Source: Alitta virens (Eukaryota > Annelida > Polychaeta > Phyllodocida > Nereididae). Taken from it: a DNA stretch of 64,000 nucleotides. Where the stretch lies: positions 34,370,685-34,434,684 of the forward strand of contig OW028578.1 in the NCBI GenBank assembly GCA_932294295.1, written 5' to 3'. This document shows, piece by piece, positions 11,601 through 22,434 of the stretch; position 1 is the first letter of the stretch, and every line of letters starts with the position of its first letter. Under the pieces are notes generated by a model. That model made no database searches, had not been told where the DNA came from, and worked only from the letters and a program-made list of their open reading frames with translations. Made by a program: the position numbers and the translations under genes.

Positions 11601-13944
11601 CTGAAACTCTTGATTTACAGGATGAAGGCATATATTATTTGCTAGCCTTGGACCTAAACTCACATGAAATTAATTAATTTATTTACAACTTGTGATCGAT
11701 CAATTATAGTTTTATTATCTACTTGTAATAAAATGATCAGGGTATTCAATATTCTTAGATTTTCTATTTATCTGGCAGCTGGTTATATATATAAGCTGTC
11801 CAAACTTCAGACCAAGAAGACATAGAGATTTTGTAATTTCATTTTTTTTAAGCGTATTTACAAATGGGAACTCCAAATTACATTAAATATTTATTTGAAA
11901 AGTAGTAAATATTACAAAGCTATCCCAGATAGCATTCCAAATCGGGTCAGCATCATTTCTATATCTTTTTGATGTCGCCGACATCACACTGATGTTGATA
12001 CAATTTGAAATGCTATCTGGGATAAAGTCTTTAAAATATTTTGTAATATTATCATCAATAATGTAACTAGTTTGTATCAATAACAGCAGTCTGACGTACT
12101 GGTACATTTTATTAATAACGCCGTGAGTTTTTTTCTGATTTAAAAAATGCAAACATTTGAAAGCTAAGATCGCCATCTATTGTAAGTGACTGGCAACCAT
12201 TATCTACACAAATTGTATGTTAATCATAATGGAGAAGAAGAATAACTGTAACAAATATTTTGTTTCTGACACTTGGATGGGGTTCAGTGGCACAAAACAA
12301 TTACACAATGGTTACATTGAGAGACATGAGATATGTACACCCTCAAATGTTGTACATTGACACTTTTGGGTGTACATATCCTCATGTCTCACATGTAAAC
12401 TTTGTATAATTGTATAATGTAAAATAAAGCAAAGATTTTACCGATTTGTCTTATTATTCATTAACTACATTACTAATTATAGTTCTATACAATACATAAT
12501 TATTTTCACAACCTCTTATTTGACTTTGAAATAAAATTTTATATATTTCTTAGAAGTAATCATGTAGAGCAGGCTGGTAAAGTCAGTGTATACATACTAT
12601 TTAGCAATAACAGTGTCAGTGTAATTTGTTTGGATGTAGCTGAAAATCATTTTTGTACAAATAGCCAGTCAAAAAACCAAGTTTTAGATGCAAAATGTTC
12701 TGTGAGGTGAAGGGTTATTCATTCCAAACCCTTGAGCTCGTTTTAAGAATAATATGCAATAAAGGCATGGGAATCTACAATAGAAATTCCATGAAAGTAA
12801 GCAATTAAGTAAGTAGTAAATAGGTGAATAAGTTAGCAAGAAATTAATGTCAATGTCTCAATGCTAGAGTGTCTGAAGCTTAGCATAGTCAGCCTATATG
12901 ACCAGCTGGCAGAGGCAAATGTAATGATGAAATGATCAGTGAGTACGTAACATGAACTTCATTACCTGGACGGCCTCGTATACCAGTAGCACCTGTTCTA
13001 CCCTGACTCTGACTACCTGGTGGTCCGCGATTACCGGGTGGACCGGGAAAACCGGGGATCCCTCGGTCTCCGTTTGGCCCAGGTAATCCCGTAAAACCGG
13101 TTCCACCGATGTTGCCCTCATCACCTTGTTGGCCGGGAAAACCGGCATAACCTGTAGCTCCTCTTTCCCCAGTGGCTCCGTCAAACTGCTGGGCAGAACA
13201 AATTTGAGCTACTAGGAGCCCCAGTAAACCTGGAAAATTAATAGTACATATGTATGTCAATGTCTCAATGCAACATGGTCTGAAGCTTAGTTAGCTTATA
13301 TGACCAGCTGCCAGAGGCAGACATAACAATGAGATGATAATGTTTGGAATCCGCACCATGTTACACATTTACCCCATGGGTGAGTCTTTTACTTGCCTCA
13401 GTATTGACACCGAGTACAAGGCACCTCCAATTTGACCACCAAACGTTTGTTGCTTTGTTATATAATGCAAACCAAACATTTTTATTAGTTGAAAATTGTT
13501 TTGCTGTAGTCTGTCCAAATAGCATTAAGCAGGTGTGCTTTATATTGAATTTTTAATTTTTATTTATGTATTCAACCTTCTTTAATTAAATAGAGAAGGT
13601 CAGTCAATCAATAAATACAGCAGACACTATACAATGATTTAAGAATCACACATAGAACGCAATTGAACAGTATAAAGTAAACCACAAAATATTCAGTAAC
13701 TGTCAATTATAAATTACAATTTTCGAATTCCGGCAGCAAGAAATGATAACTGGTTATAGCTAGTTAAATCCTTGGTTCAAATATGAATTTGGTATTAATA
13801 ATAATTTCATTTAAACAATACACAGATAATCTTCAGACAAACAATGAGCATGATAATAATTTAGGGCAACAGAAAACAGTTATGATCAGAGAAATATATG
13901 ATAGAAATTTCCGAGTACTTACATACTGCTGTAGCTTTGATCAT
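8530..13944 (-). CDS. Short transmembrane collagen-like protein, gene 1 (five exons)
   Basis: Rebuilt from five exons (13944-13923, 13229-12966, 9868-9782, 9174-9025, 8645-8530). All junctions are GT/AG and phase 1, giving 212 residues. The product starts with a signal peptide (MIKATAVCLLGLLVAQICSA), then 18 Gly-X-Y triplets, a GSQSQ interruption, four more triplets, a broken collagen segment, a non-collagenous linker and one membrane helix (around TIAIAMNVFCFIVMVTVSFY) with a basic tail. It should be a type I membrane protein with an extracellular collagen stalk, probably trimeric (family knowledge). Thr is frequent in the third triplet position. It shares its architecture with the genes at 17033-20141 and 29521-31804 but is the most diverged and has one extra intron. 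No name is assigned because I recognise no characterised orthologue. Confidence 0.85.
9025..9174 (-). CDS. Transmembrane collagen gene 1, exon 4 (last triplets and juxtamembrane linker)
   Basis: Acceptor gtttttag and donor gtaagttc. Six triplets (GPPGYPGHPGPQGVRGKPG) are followed by a non-collagenous linker ending SSFMIA. That ending matches the SFIYA and SFVYA ends of the equivalent exons in the sister genes. Confidence 0.85.
9782..9868 (-). CDS. Transmembrane collagen gene 1, exon 3
   Basis: Acceptor tttttgcag and donor gtcagg. It is 87 nt in phase 1. It encodes GPAGGTGPPGYAAAS, an Ala/Ser-rich break, then GIPGPRG. The other two genes have no separate counterpart of this exon. Confidence 0.85.
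9945..11663 (-). pseudogene. Degenerate LINE, minus strand
   Basis: At 11421-11663 the minus-strand frame has an early reverse-transcriptase motif (KTSSGIDGLSNKLLK). At 10630-10953 it has the C-terminal part typical of these elements (KLQKKVLRITTRSYYNCHTE). The 3' end, at about 9945, is a short (TCTGAA)n tail, as in CR1/L2-like elements. The core between is decayed. A partial tandem duplication of roughly 155 bp lies at 10280-10520. The element sits inside the long intron 2 of collagen gene 1. Confidence 0.7.
11909..12050. mobile_element. Palindromic MITE-like element
   Basis: TATCCCAGATAGCATTCC at 11921 is matched by its inverted copy ending at 12024 (AATGCTATCTGGGATA). Pairing extends outward to aatattacaa / ttgtaatatt. 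No ORF and no clear target duplication. Confidence 0.65.
12299..12411. repeat. 113-bp near-perfect palindrome
   Basis: AATTACACAATGGTTACATT at the left pairs with TGTAAACTTTGTATAATT at the right. The inner arms are GAGACATGAGATATGTACAC and its inverted copy. It is probably a MITE, but the ends and target duplication are unclear. Confidence 0.7.
12848..12935 (-). mobile_element. SINE family 2 fragment
   Basis: Starts with the family 3'-end phrase caatgtctcaatg and continues with 'gtctgaagcttag' and 'gaccagctggcagaggcaaatgtaatgatgaaatgat'. It ends about 30 bp from the donor of exon 2 of collagen gene 1. Confidence 0.7.
12966..13229 (-). CDS. Transmembrane collagen gene 1, exon 2 (signal peptide end and Gly-X-Y)
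   Basis: Acceptor ttttccag and donor gtaatg. It encodes the rest of the signal peptide, ending near CSAQQ, and the main Gly-X-Y run. The exon lies between two fragments of SINE family 2. Confidence 0.9.
13256..13440 (-). mobile_element. SINE family 2 copy, reverse orientation
   Basis: Starts caatgtctcaatg and continues through 'cagctgccagaggcag', 'accatgttacacatttacccc' and 'gacaccgagtacaaggcacctcc'. It lies in intron 1 of collagen gene 1, 26 bp upstream of the exon 2 acceptor. The tRNA head is missing. Confidence 0.8.
13750..13821. repeat. Left arm of a distant inverted repeat
   Basis: This ~70-bp sequence recurs as a near-identical reverse complement at 15580-15651, with about two or three mismatches over the best part. 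The arms enclose exon 1 of collagen gene 1 and a foldback element. Confidence 0.85.
13923..13944 (-). CDS. Transmembrane collagen gene 1, exon 1 (start codon)
   Basis: 22 coding nucleotides encode MIKATAV plus one base, then the donor gtaagtac. The 22-nt length and phase 1 match the first exons of the other two collagen genes exactly, which decides this start. Confidence 0.85.
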
Positions 13945-14269
13945 CTTAGTGGTCTGTGTTGGATGGAAGTCTACATGTCAGTCATATTTCAGTTCTTTAA
14001 CTGAGTACAGATTCATGCCCCTCCTTCCATCAGGTGCCTGGACAGCCATCGGTCATGCATGAATGCCTCTCTATGCACGAGGTAACCAAAAAACATTACG
14101 TTTTTTGCCAATATGGGATTTCCTAGTTAAATAGGGACAAGGAAACTTGCGTGTCACAAAAACAGAAAAATGGTAAATAGATAAGGTAATATATGCCAAG
14201 GAAATGGGGACATATAACTAAAAATATGACGCACTTGGATAAGGGTGTGGCTGGTGCCCAGCTTATCTG

Positions 14270-14995
14270 AAAATATCATAAGATCCAACCTACCTATTTT
14301 TTGGTATTGCCTTTCCACCAAAGGAACATGCATGTGCAGATTCATTGAAATTGATGGATTTCTACCTCAAGCAAACTCATGTAAAGTTTTACAATAGTTT
14401 ATGTAGGGTTATTCCATTGATTTTTTGCTATCGCCAGATTCTAAACTGGATAAATTGAATTTGTTGCAGATTTCTCATCTGGTCATGAGTTTAGCCAAGA
14501 TGTGAGAAATGGGTGCTACAACAGCAAATTTCATCAGTGAAACGAGCAGGAAAAAATAGTATAAAATATTGGATCAAGTACGATAGGAGAATTTCAAAAG
14601 CAAAATCATAGATTATTAGAAATGAGGCATTTTCTTTCATTCTTGTTACTGGTATGGAATACAGCTGCTCCATTTTTTATGTTTATATTTCAAATAACAG
14701 ATTGATTTATAATGAAAATACATAAAAAATCTCAAAATCTCAAGCTATCAGTGGAGCGGTACTACGAAGTAGGTGTCACAGACCTTATCTCATTGACTAG
14801 ACCCAGGACTTTGTAAGGAATCAGCAACAATTTAACTTGTGCAAAATCCGACAATAGCGGAAATTCAATAAAATAGTGTAAAACTTGACATAAGTTTTGC
14901 TTGAGGTAGAATAGCATCAATTTCAATGAAACTGCATATGCATGTCACAAGCAATACCAAGAAAAAGGTCGGTTGGATTTGGTAACTTTAAATAT
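14270..14995. mobile_element. Foldback element with long imperfect arms
   Basis: The left part (from ~14275) and right part (to ~14990) are reverse complements over 120 bp or more, e.g. tttctacctcaagcaaactc against gttttgcttgaggtagaata. Weaker pairing continues inward for another ~100 bp. No ORF. Target duplication not resolved. Confidence 0.65.
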
Positions 14996-15284
14996 GATAC
15001 TTATTCTAATTTATTAACATAGTGTATTTGATGAGTCAACCAATGCAGAAGTCTACTTTCAAGAACATCTTGCAGGCAATAATAATCAATTGTTATCCAT
15101 AAGATAAACTTGCTTCATGTATAAACTACTTGAATTTTCTAGGCAGGCGGCAACGCAATCAGTCAGAACATCTTATCATTTATAAACTATGTAATGTCTA
15201 TAGCCACCATTAGGAATACATGTAATGTAAATTCTATGCAGGTATACTCTTTCATATATTTAGGCCAAATAAAAATATGATTGG

Positions 15285-15545
15285 ATATCTAAACGGTTAT
15301 GGTCAACTTCCATGGCAGTGACTCTGGATGCATGGGTTCCAACCCATCCATACAGTTTTTGCATTGCTGGATTTTGATCGCATAAGACACTAAATTATGA
15401 TTGGAGGTGCCTTGTGCTCGGTGTCTATGCTGAGGCAAGTAAGATACCCAACCAATGGGGTAAATGTGTAACATGGTGTTGACTCCTAGCCATATCATAT
15501 GTGGCAGCTGGTCATACAAGCTGGATACTCTCCAGATCTAATCAC
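15285..15545 (+). mobile_element. SINE family 2 copy
   Basis: The body is recognisable: 'gatcgcataagacactaaatta', 'gtgctcggtgtctatgctgaggcaagtaa', 'accaatggggtaaatgtgtaacatggtgttgactcc', then 'cagctggtcatacaagc'. The tRNA head is degraded. Confidence 0.8.
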
Positions 15546-15579
15546 ATTGTGCTTAGCCCCTTGTTCAAGGCTGAACAAG

Positions 15580-15651
15580 GTATTGTTTAAATGTAATTAT
15601 AATTAATACCAAATTCATATTTGAACCAAGGATTTAACTAGCTATAACCAG
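15580..15651. repeat. Right arm of the distant inverted repeat
   Basis: Reverse complement of 13750-13821. It directly follows the end of a SINE family 2 copy. Confidence 0.85.
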
Positions 15652-16900
15652 GGAGTTGAGATAAACCCAAACACCTCATGCGGGTGAATTCTAATAGAGA
15701 CAAACTAGGCAGATATCAGAACCAGCTAATAACGTCTTATTTTTTCTACTAGTTATGGCAACATTAATCCACCTTTCATTGGATTCCAGGATTACAAAAT
15801 TCAATTCAATTTAAATTCTAATAATTCCATAATAGCCTGCTGCTCTGCATTAGACACTCAGTTACAAATATTATAAAATTTTTTTGAACCAGATCTTAAT
15901 CTATAGAAAACCTCATACTAACACATCTTACTGCTTAAGAGGGTACTTCTGTCATCAAAATTACAAAGTTTTATGAGCATTTGGGATATTTTGTCATCAC
16001 TTTTTGTGCATGAGTGTTGCTCTAGGACCATAGTTTCAGCTAATTTTCTCAAGAAATCCTTGGTTACCACATTCAAAATGCATAAATGAATGTTTTAGAC
16101 ATATTTGAATCAGTAACCATGGAATGTTACTGCAGTAGAACAAGCTAAACAACATATCTTTTTCAGGCGAGCAGTGGCTGAGTCGTCTGAGGCATTTAGC
16201 GGCTTTGAAACAATGAATCCAGTCCAGGGAAAGTTATTTTTAAATATATATTGGTATACAACGTATATCATTATGTTTACATGTCATTAATATCTACTAT
16301 CGACTATTATAAAATAAGTCTGGTACAGGTCGCTTTCTAATATGAGCTTTTACTCATGCTTCATTGACACATTATCCTCTAAAATAATTGAGACATCATC
16401 CTCTAAAACAATTGTGACAATATCAAAATTACCATGTCAACAATAGGTTTGTGACTGACGTCACATAATGACCATTGGCCAATTGCACTGAAAATTAGGT
16501 AATATGTCTACTTGTAAAAAAGCTTTCATTAGTTGCCTTATTTGATTCAGGTCCAGGATTTTGAGGTGTTCCTAAATAAAAAGTCATCTTTATCTTGTAA
16601 AATCATCGCACACACCTAAAGTAGACAGTCAAGTTTGTTTTTTATTTACCTTTATTTTTATTTAAGAGATTAAATTGGTCTTCATCATACTATTTCAACA
16701 GCTAATGAAATTATTAATCAAATGAACAAAAACGTTTTCCAACTGGACTATAATTCCTGAAATTAAGTGAACTCTCTGTATTGAGTCAAGGTGTGTGACG
16801 GAATTTCTCATTTTCAGTGTCCAATAGATACTATGTTATACTTTTTATGAATACATAGAACTATCAATAAAATTGATAACAATCATATGTAGTGAAATGA
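15652..16900. other. Intergenic stretch between collagen genes 1 and 2
   Basis: No gene seen. A short direct repeat of about 29 bp, twice, lies near 16370-16425 (cattatcctctaaaataatt). Confidence 0.5.
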
Positions 16901-16904
16901 GACT

Positions 16905-16910
16905 TTTATT
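16905..16910 (-). promoter_or_regulatory. Possible poly(A) signal of collagen gene 2
   Basis: AATAAA on the minus strand about 120 nt after the stop codon at 17033-17035. Confidence 0.4.
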
Positions 16911-17032
16911 CAGAAACAGACAACGTATTTGGATCATTTTGTATAATCATCAGTGTAAAATGCACAATTTGTCAATTGCTAGTGAACAGTTCTTTTCTTT
17001 CCTTAATATAATATTTAAATGTCACTTGACTG

Positions 17033-17163
17033 TTACATCTTGGTCTTTTTGGCATAACCAGAATTGATGATATCTCCACGAAGTGATTTCAGGTTGGAAA
17101 CTGAGCAGAAGATGACAATCAGCATTGACGTCAGGCTAACGACACTTATGGCCAGGGCTACCA
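17033..17163 (-). CDS. Transmembrane collagen gene 2, exon 4 (membrane helix, stop)
   Basis: Acceptor tgtttcag. It encodes the helix from VVALAISVVSL, then NLKSLRGDIINSGYAKKTKM and a TAA. Confidence 0.9.
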
Positions 17164-20141
17164 CTGAAACACATCAGATAAATACATTAAGTTTAATAAT
17201 TCCTACAAATTATAAGCTTTCATACATAGTTTTAGAACATACATTTGCTGTGAATGATGTGTTTTTACAATCACTTTCAATGTATTTGTTAAATCATCAC
17301 TTCATAGATCGAGCGATCTTTGATCCATCGATCAGTTGCAAGAGGGTGGGTGGCAGATATATAAACCCCCCCCCCCCCCCCCCCACACTTTAGGACGCCT
17401 CTGCCTCAAGATGATGATATTGGAGAACAAAACCTTGATAATTGTCAGATTAGGCCAATGCCAAGCCAACGTCAGTCCGATGTACATGGTTATCTGAGAC
17501 TGCAGTCAATGATGAGTATTTATTGAAGTTTAAATCTAGAAATAATTGTACATAGTGAAACAAAACACACCGGCATAAATGAAAGACTTGCTGTAGCCAC
17601 GAGATGTTGGTTCCATAGTGAAGGCTGCAGCTTTTGCCGTTCGTACTACATCTGGTCCAGGACTACCCGGCCTTCCCCGAGATCCTACTGGACCCATTGG
17701 ACCACGGTCGCCAGGTGGTCCATCTGAACAGGTCAGCATTTCACCAGTATCACCGCCAAAAGTGACTTGTCCGGGATCACCAAGCGTTCCTATAAAATAT
17801 TGAATGTATATTACTTAACAGTTATTACTTAAAAGTTTATACATTGTCAATGTACATGTTATCTACAGTTTCCTGATATCATTTATAAGCCATACATGTG
17901 ACTTTTTTTGTCATCGTCTTTTAATACAGACTTGCTAAGAGTGGAAACAATGTGCAAGATCTGTAGGTGACAGCAGGATGTGACCCCATATTATGGATGT
18001 TCATTTTTATTCCGTATTTTTGTTTTACTTATTATAAAACAAGACTTTTATGATATTGTCTTTTTGTATGAAGCTTACACAAAGGAAAATTGAATGAAAT
18101 TGTATCCTTATCTATATATATATACATTATATATTTCTTTTTCTCTTTATAGTAAATAAAATCTTGAAATGAATTGAATACACTGATATTAACTGATTTT
18201 ACAAAAATATGTAAATATGATTTTTTTTTAGTTTACAAATGATGTTAAATAAATATGGAACCATATCAGTGCAGCGGTGAGGAGCTGCATTTCCTGATGT
18301 CCATTTTTTTAAACTGAGAGTTTGCATCGTTTAACGACGTCTAACATCACTTGTCACAAAATTATTACGGTAATTACTTCTATGCATAATGCATTAGTTT
18401 TTATCTTACTTAATTTAATTAGTAATTTAACTTTATTTATTCTTTTAAATTACTTTTATTCTATATTTCATTTTAATTTTTATTATATAATTTTTATATA
18501 CATACATGGTGCATGTATGATGCGCTTAATAAGAAATAAAGTATTATTATTATTGTTAGTCCTAAGTCTCACACTTGTCAGTTTCAGAATCAGAATCAAA
18601 GTATATTTATTCTCACATAGATTCTAGTAATTCTATTATTATTATTTTACAAGTATTAAGCCATATCTATTACAAATATTGAATACGTCACAAGATCAAA
18701 TTACAAAGCAATGTTCATCAGGTTGGCTGAAAAAGGCAAAGCTGTTTATATGCCTGTGTCTACATTCGTTAGTTTGTTGCAACTTTTGCTTTCCCAATGC
18801 AATGTACTGCGCCAGACAATGTTATTTTTCTTATTGTATTATACATGGTATTATCACTACCTGTTCTTCCACGTGGTCCAGGAGCACCAGTGGCTCCCAT
18901 CTCTGAATATCCAGGTAACCCTTCCTGGCCCGGATCTCCTATCGGACCATGACGTCCGGGATTTCCACGATTTCCTTGGGGCCCCGTAGCACCTGTGGGT
19001 CCTACTCTACCCGGTCCCCCTCTGAATCCAGGATTTCCCGTTGGACCGGTTGCACCGGTGCTCCCGGTATAACCGGTTGCCCCAATTACTTGTGCATTGA
19101 TGGCACTTGTGAGAGACAGCAGGACAAAAACTGGAATATGAAAAATACAAAAATTAAAGATGGCAACAGTACATGGCCAAATGTGTCATGTGCGTTTTCC
19201 ATGCGTTCGGATAAATGCATGGAAAACGCATGGTTTTTTGCCTCATTATAATTAGCTAAAAACCATGCGTTTTTCATGCATTTATCTTTCTCATGGAAAA
19301 TGCATGTGGCACATTTGGCCATGTAGAAGTTGAGATAACAATGGTATAGTGTGATGAATTGCAACTGCTTTGATGTAATAATTTTCCCTTGTGCTGTTTA
19401 CATGGAGGCTGTCATCGTTATAGTATAAATATTCAACCCACACAAATTTCATCATTTTTCCTTTCAGATATTATTGAAAGAAAACACTATATATTATAAA
19501 AATTTATTTTTTTTACAATGAGAGTTTATCATTACAAGTTGATCTTGTACTCCCTGCTAATTCAATTAGCAAACTGAACTAGTTTACATTTTGCTTAATG
19601 TCAATTGTCAGGCCACTGGTCCTTTCATAAACAGTGTAGGTTTTAGGTTTCGAAGTTACATATCATAAACAGTGAAATTATATAGCAATAATAAATATGA
19701 ATTATAATGACAAACACAAACATTGGATAATGTCTTATAATATGACACTATAATACCAATTATTTGAGGTTTTGCTAATAGAGGTTTTGCTCAGATACCA
19801 CTTCGATTACAGCAATTTCTTGGTCTATTAGCCATTTCATTTAAATGCGTTTGTTTTGCAAAATGCAGACTGCACAAGACAACTAATATAAATGTTGTCT
19901 CATCACCCACAGTCTTGATCTGAACGTTTAGTTAAGTGTGATAAGGTGTGATGTGTTATAAGCAAGTAATTTGACGTTTTCCTACTTAATTAAAAAACAA
20001 ACCCCCAAATAGTTTAAAATAATAAAAATAATAATAAGGGTTGTGCAGCCTTTTATGTTAAGATATTATCACTAACAACCAATTCCAACTTTTGAATGTA
20101 AGACAGCATAATCACTCACCTAGTAAGCTCACAGACCCCAT
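17033..20141 (-). CDS. Short transmembrane collagen-like protein, gene 2 (four exons)
   Basis: Rebuilt from four exons (20141-20120, 19130-18861, 17789-17571, 17163-17033), all GT/AG and phase 1, giving 213 residues. The signal peptide is MGSVSLLVFVLLSLTSAINA. Then come 19 Gly-X-Y triplets rich in GAT/GPT, a GYSEM interruption, four triplets, a break holding a single Cys (EMLTCSDG), a second short collagen run, a linker ending SFIYA and one membrane helix (VVALAISVVSLTSMLIVIFC) with a short basic tail. It should be an extracellular collagen stalk anchored at its C-terminal side, and the Cys may link chains (inference). It is most similar to the plus-strand gene at 29521, with which it shares the helix start VVALA(I/V)SVVSL. 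A MITE lies in intron 1, 41 bp upstream of the exon 2 acceptor. Confidence 0.9.
17366..17384. repeat. Poly(C) run
   Basis: About 19 consecutive C, within intron 3 of collagen gene 2. Confidence 0.9.
17571..17789 (-). CDS. Transmembrane collagen gene 2, exon 3
   Basis: Acceptor attttatag and donor gtgtgt. It encodes GTLGDPGQVTFGGDTGEM, a Cys, eight triplets from GPPGDRG on, then VVRTAKAAAF... ending KSFIYA. Confidence 0.9.
18861..19130 (-). CDS. Transmembrane collagen gene 2, exon 2 (main Gly-X-Y)
   Basis: Acceptor attccag and donor gtagtg. It is 270 nt, phase 1 in and out. It begins VFVLLSLTSAINAQV and then GATGYTGSTGATG and so on, ending GPRGRTG. Confidence 0.92.
19172..19323. mobile_element. 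MITE family 1, copy 2
   Basis: 152-bp palindromic element, CATGGCCA...TGGCCATG, flanked by TA on both sides. It sits in intron 1 of collagen gene 2, close to the acceptor. Confidence 0.9.
20120..20141 (-). CDS. Transmembrane collagen gene 2, exon 1
   Basis: 22 nt encode MGSVSLL plus one base, then the donor gtgagtga. The leader before the ATG (agttcaaacgaaacc) resembles that of the gene at 29521 (agttcaaaagtaacc). This supports the start and a common origin. Confidence 0.9.
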
Positions 20142-20193
20142 GGTTTCGTTTGAACTATCATAACATGTTAGGCTGTCTTATGGGCTGCCATGT

Positions 20194-20201
20194 CCTATAA
20201 A
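20194..20201 (-). promoter_or_regulatory. Possible TATA-like element of collagen gene 2
   Basis: TTTATAGG on the minus strand about 55 nt upstream of the ATG. Position is plausible for a short leader, but the motif is weak. Confidence 0.25.
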
Positions 20202-22430
20202 TTCTTTCTTGCCTTCAATGTGCAGTATGATGCAAAGGTCTAAATATAGTGCATTTCTGGTCCCTAGAAAATATTGGTGTTTTATTGGAAATCCCAGAAT
20301 TCCTAGAGCGTTACTTCCTTAAGTTTACCATTGATGCCATCAAAAAGACTTGACGTGGGGTTGTTCTTATATAACTATCCAACCATGGAAATAATGCGCA
20401 GAAGCTAATGTTTTATGAATTCCCCGGTATGCATAATTATTCCACTCCAATGATTAAATGGGACATTATTTAGAAGCATAACAAATACAGTGTTTTATCA
20501 TATTTTATTGACAGCGCGTAATAAGTTTGATAATAACATCAAACGCATAATTAAAAATTAAAGTTATAATTATTATTATTTTATTTATAAAGCGCAAAAT
20601 TACATGCGTTTCTATGTGCTGTACATATGAAAATCATAAAAAAAATAATCTTCATAAAAATTAAAGTATAAATGTAGATAAAAAAATGAAATATTGGAAA
20701 TCGGTAAGTATGTAAAATCAAAAATATATTAAAGTAAAAATCTAATGTAAAACGTATATTTAAAGTCCATACGACTGTACACATAAATAAGTCTTTAATT
20801 GTTTACGAAATGCTGCCTGTGAGACTGGTGCCCTTATATTATAAATAGCATTTCAAATGTGGCTCTGTGCTTTAAACAAAATATGTCGCTAAATTATTCA
20901 TGTTTTATTTTATTTTTTTGACAGTAATCTGAACTGAATGGATTGGAAGGGGATCTTCTGAAATCATAGGTGGCACCTCAGTAGCAATATATATGTATCT
21001 TGGAGGTTGTCACCCTTATTACATAATATGTCATGTTCATGCACCATGTGTATCGTAATGATATATGTACAACTATATGCACAAATATATGTAATATGAA
21101 TAAAATGATTCGGAGTTCTTGTGGAAGTTGGTTCCATAGTTTTGCCCGAGAGTCTGGTAGGATCTGCAACCGTATTTGTTTGTGGATCTGGGGAGAGTCC
21201 GTTTACTTTTTCACATTATCATTATCAAGTGCAATGAGCATAATTATCCATTATCATGTCATTGATATCATATCATATTTAAGAATATAATGTAGCTAAC
21301 ACATGCACTAGTAAGTGATGTGGTAAAAACGATGTGAATTTTTCCTCTGGTTTGTGATGTCAAAGTCGCTGCCGCTGTTTTGATATGAGTATCATTCCAT
21401 ACAAAATAAACCTTTAAGATTTGTATTTATTTTTATTTGGGCTCTAATTATTTAAACACAAGTAAATACAATTTTGGGATATCAAGTACAGAATACCTGC
21501 TGTAATGCTTGTAGGTGATGATACCACAAGCTTGGCCAGAAATTGTATTTTAGTATGCACTGTCCTTCGGTCATTTTACATAAATGTTACGCTTGCGACA
21601 TGTCACACTTTTGTCTTCATTATTGGTGAATTAGCCCTCTAATTAGCCCAACAATTATTGGTGGATTAGCCCTCTAAGTAATATTAAAACAAGATCCAAT
21701 ACAATATTCCCCAGCAATAATACCATTATTGGTGCCACATATCAACAATGACAGGATGACTAGAGTGTCCAAAGATTTTAAATCACCCTTGTGTCGCACC
21801 AATAGATTTAAAGACAGTTTTATCCCTTTTTGTATGAATGAACTCTTTACACATCAATAACCAGCATAAAACTAATTGTTTTTATTATTGTAATATAATT
21901 TAATTTTACAGCTAATTTAATTTAACTTTTAACTTGATGTCTAGGCTTTTATCTTTTAAGTGTATTATGTGTATGACATGTTTTTTATATTAATTTAAAC
22001 ATCAATTTTCCTTCTTTTGTACTTTGTAGAAATTTAATTGTATAGTTACATTTAAATAAAGAATATTTATTTGTTTATTTATATATATTTCATCTTAAAT
22101 GGGTAAGCCAATCGAATTAGTTAATACAAAAATAAACATATCTTTATTTTAAAATATAATCTTATTTATTGTAAGCAGATATATTTCCTTGTTTAGTAAC
22201 ATAATGGCTGCAGTTGTTTCAATCTCTCTGCTTCGTTTATTTGAAGCACTTTTTTTACCTGGTTTACTTCCTGGTCAAACGAAAACACAACAGTCGTAGA
22301 GCCTACTCCGAATTCAGTCCTAAGGGGAAGTAGCACACGTGCCAAGCGAATGCGGAACAAGTCCCATGACATTCAGTCTTGTTTGTGAGTAACACCTTTT
22401 AAAGTTCAGTTTCCATAGTAACAGCGACTG
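20202..22430. other. Intergenic stretch, no gene seen
   Basis: AT-rich, with short ORFs only. The phrase 'tggtg(a/g)attagccctctaa' occurs twice near 21625-21680. Confidence 0.5.
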
Positions 22431-22434
22431 CTTT

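Noticed and set aside
12936..13184. Second minus-strand ORF overlapping the collagen exon
   Set aside because: It is the same exon in another frame.
17618..17803. Collagen-like ORF on the plus strand
   Set aside because: It is the antisense shadow of exon 3 of collagen gene 2. Gly/Pro codons are complementary (GGN/NCC).
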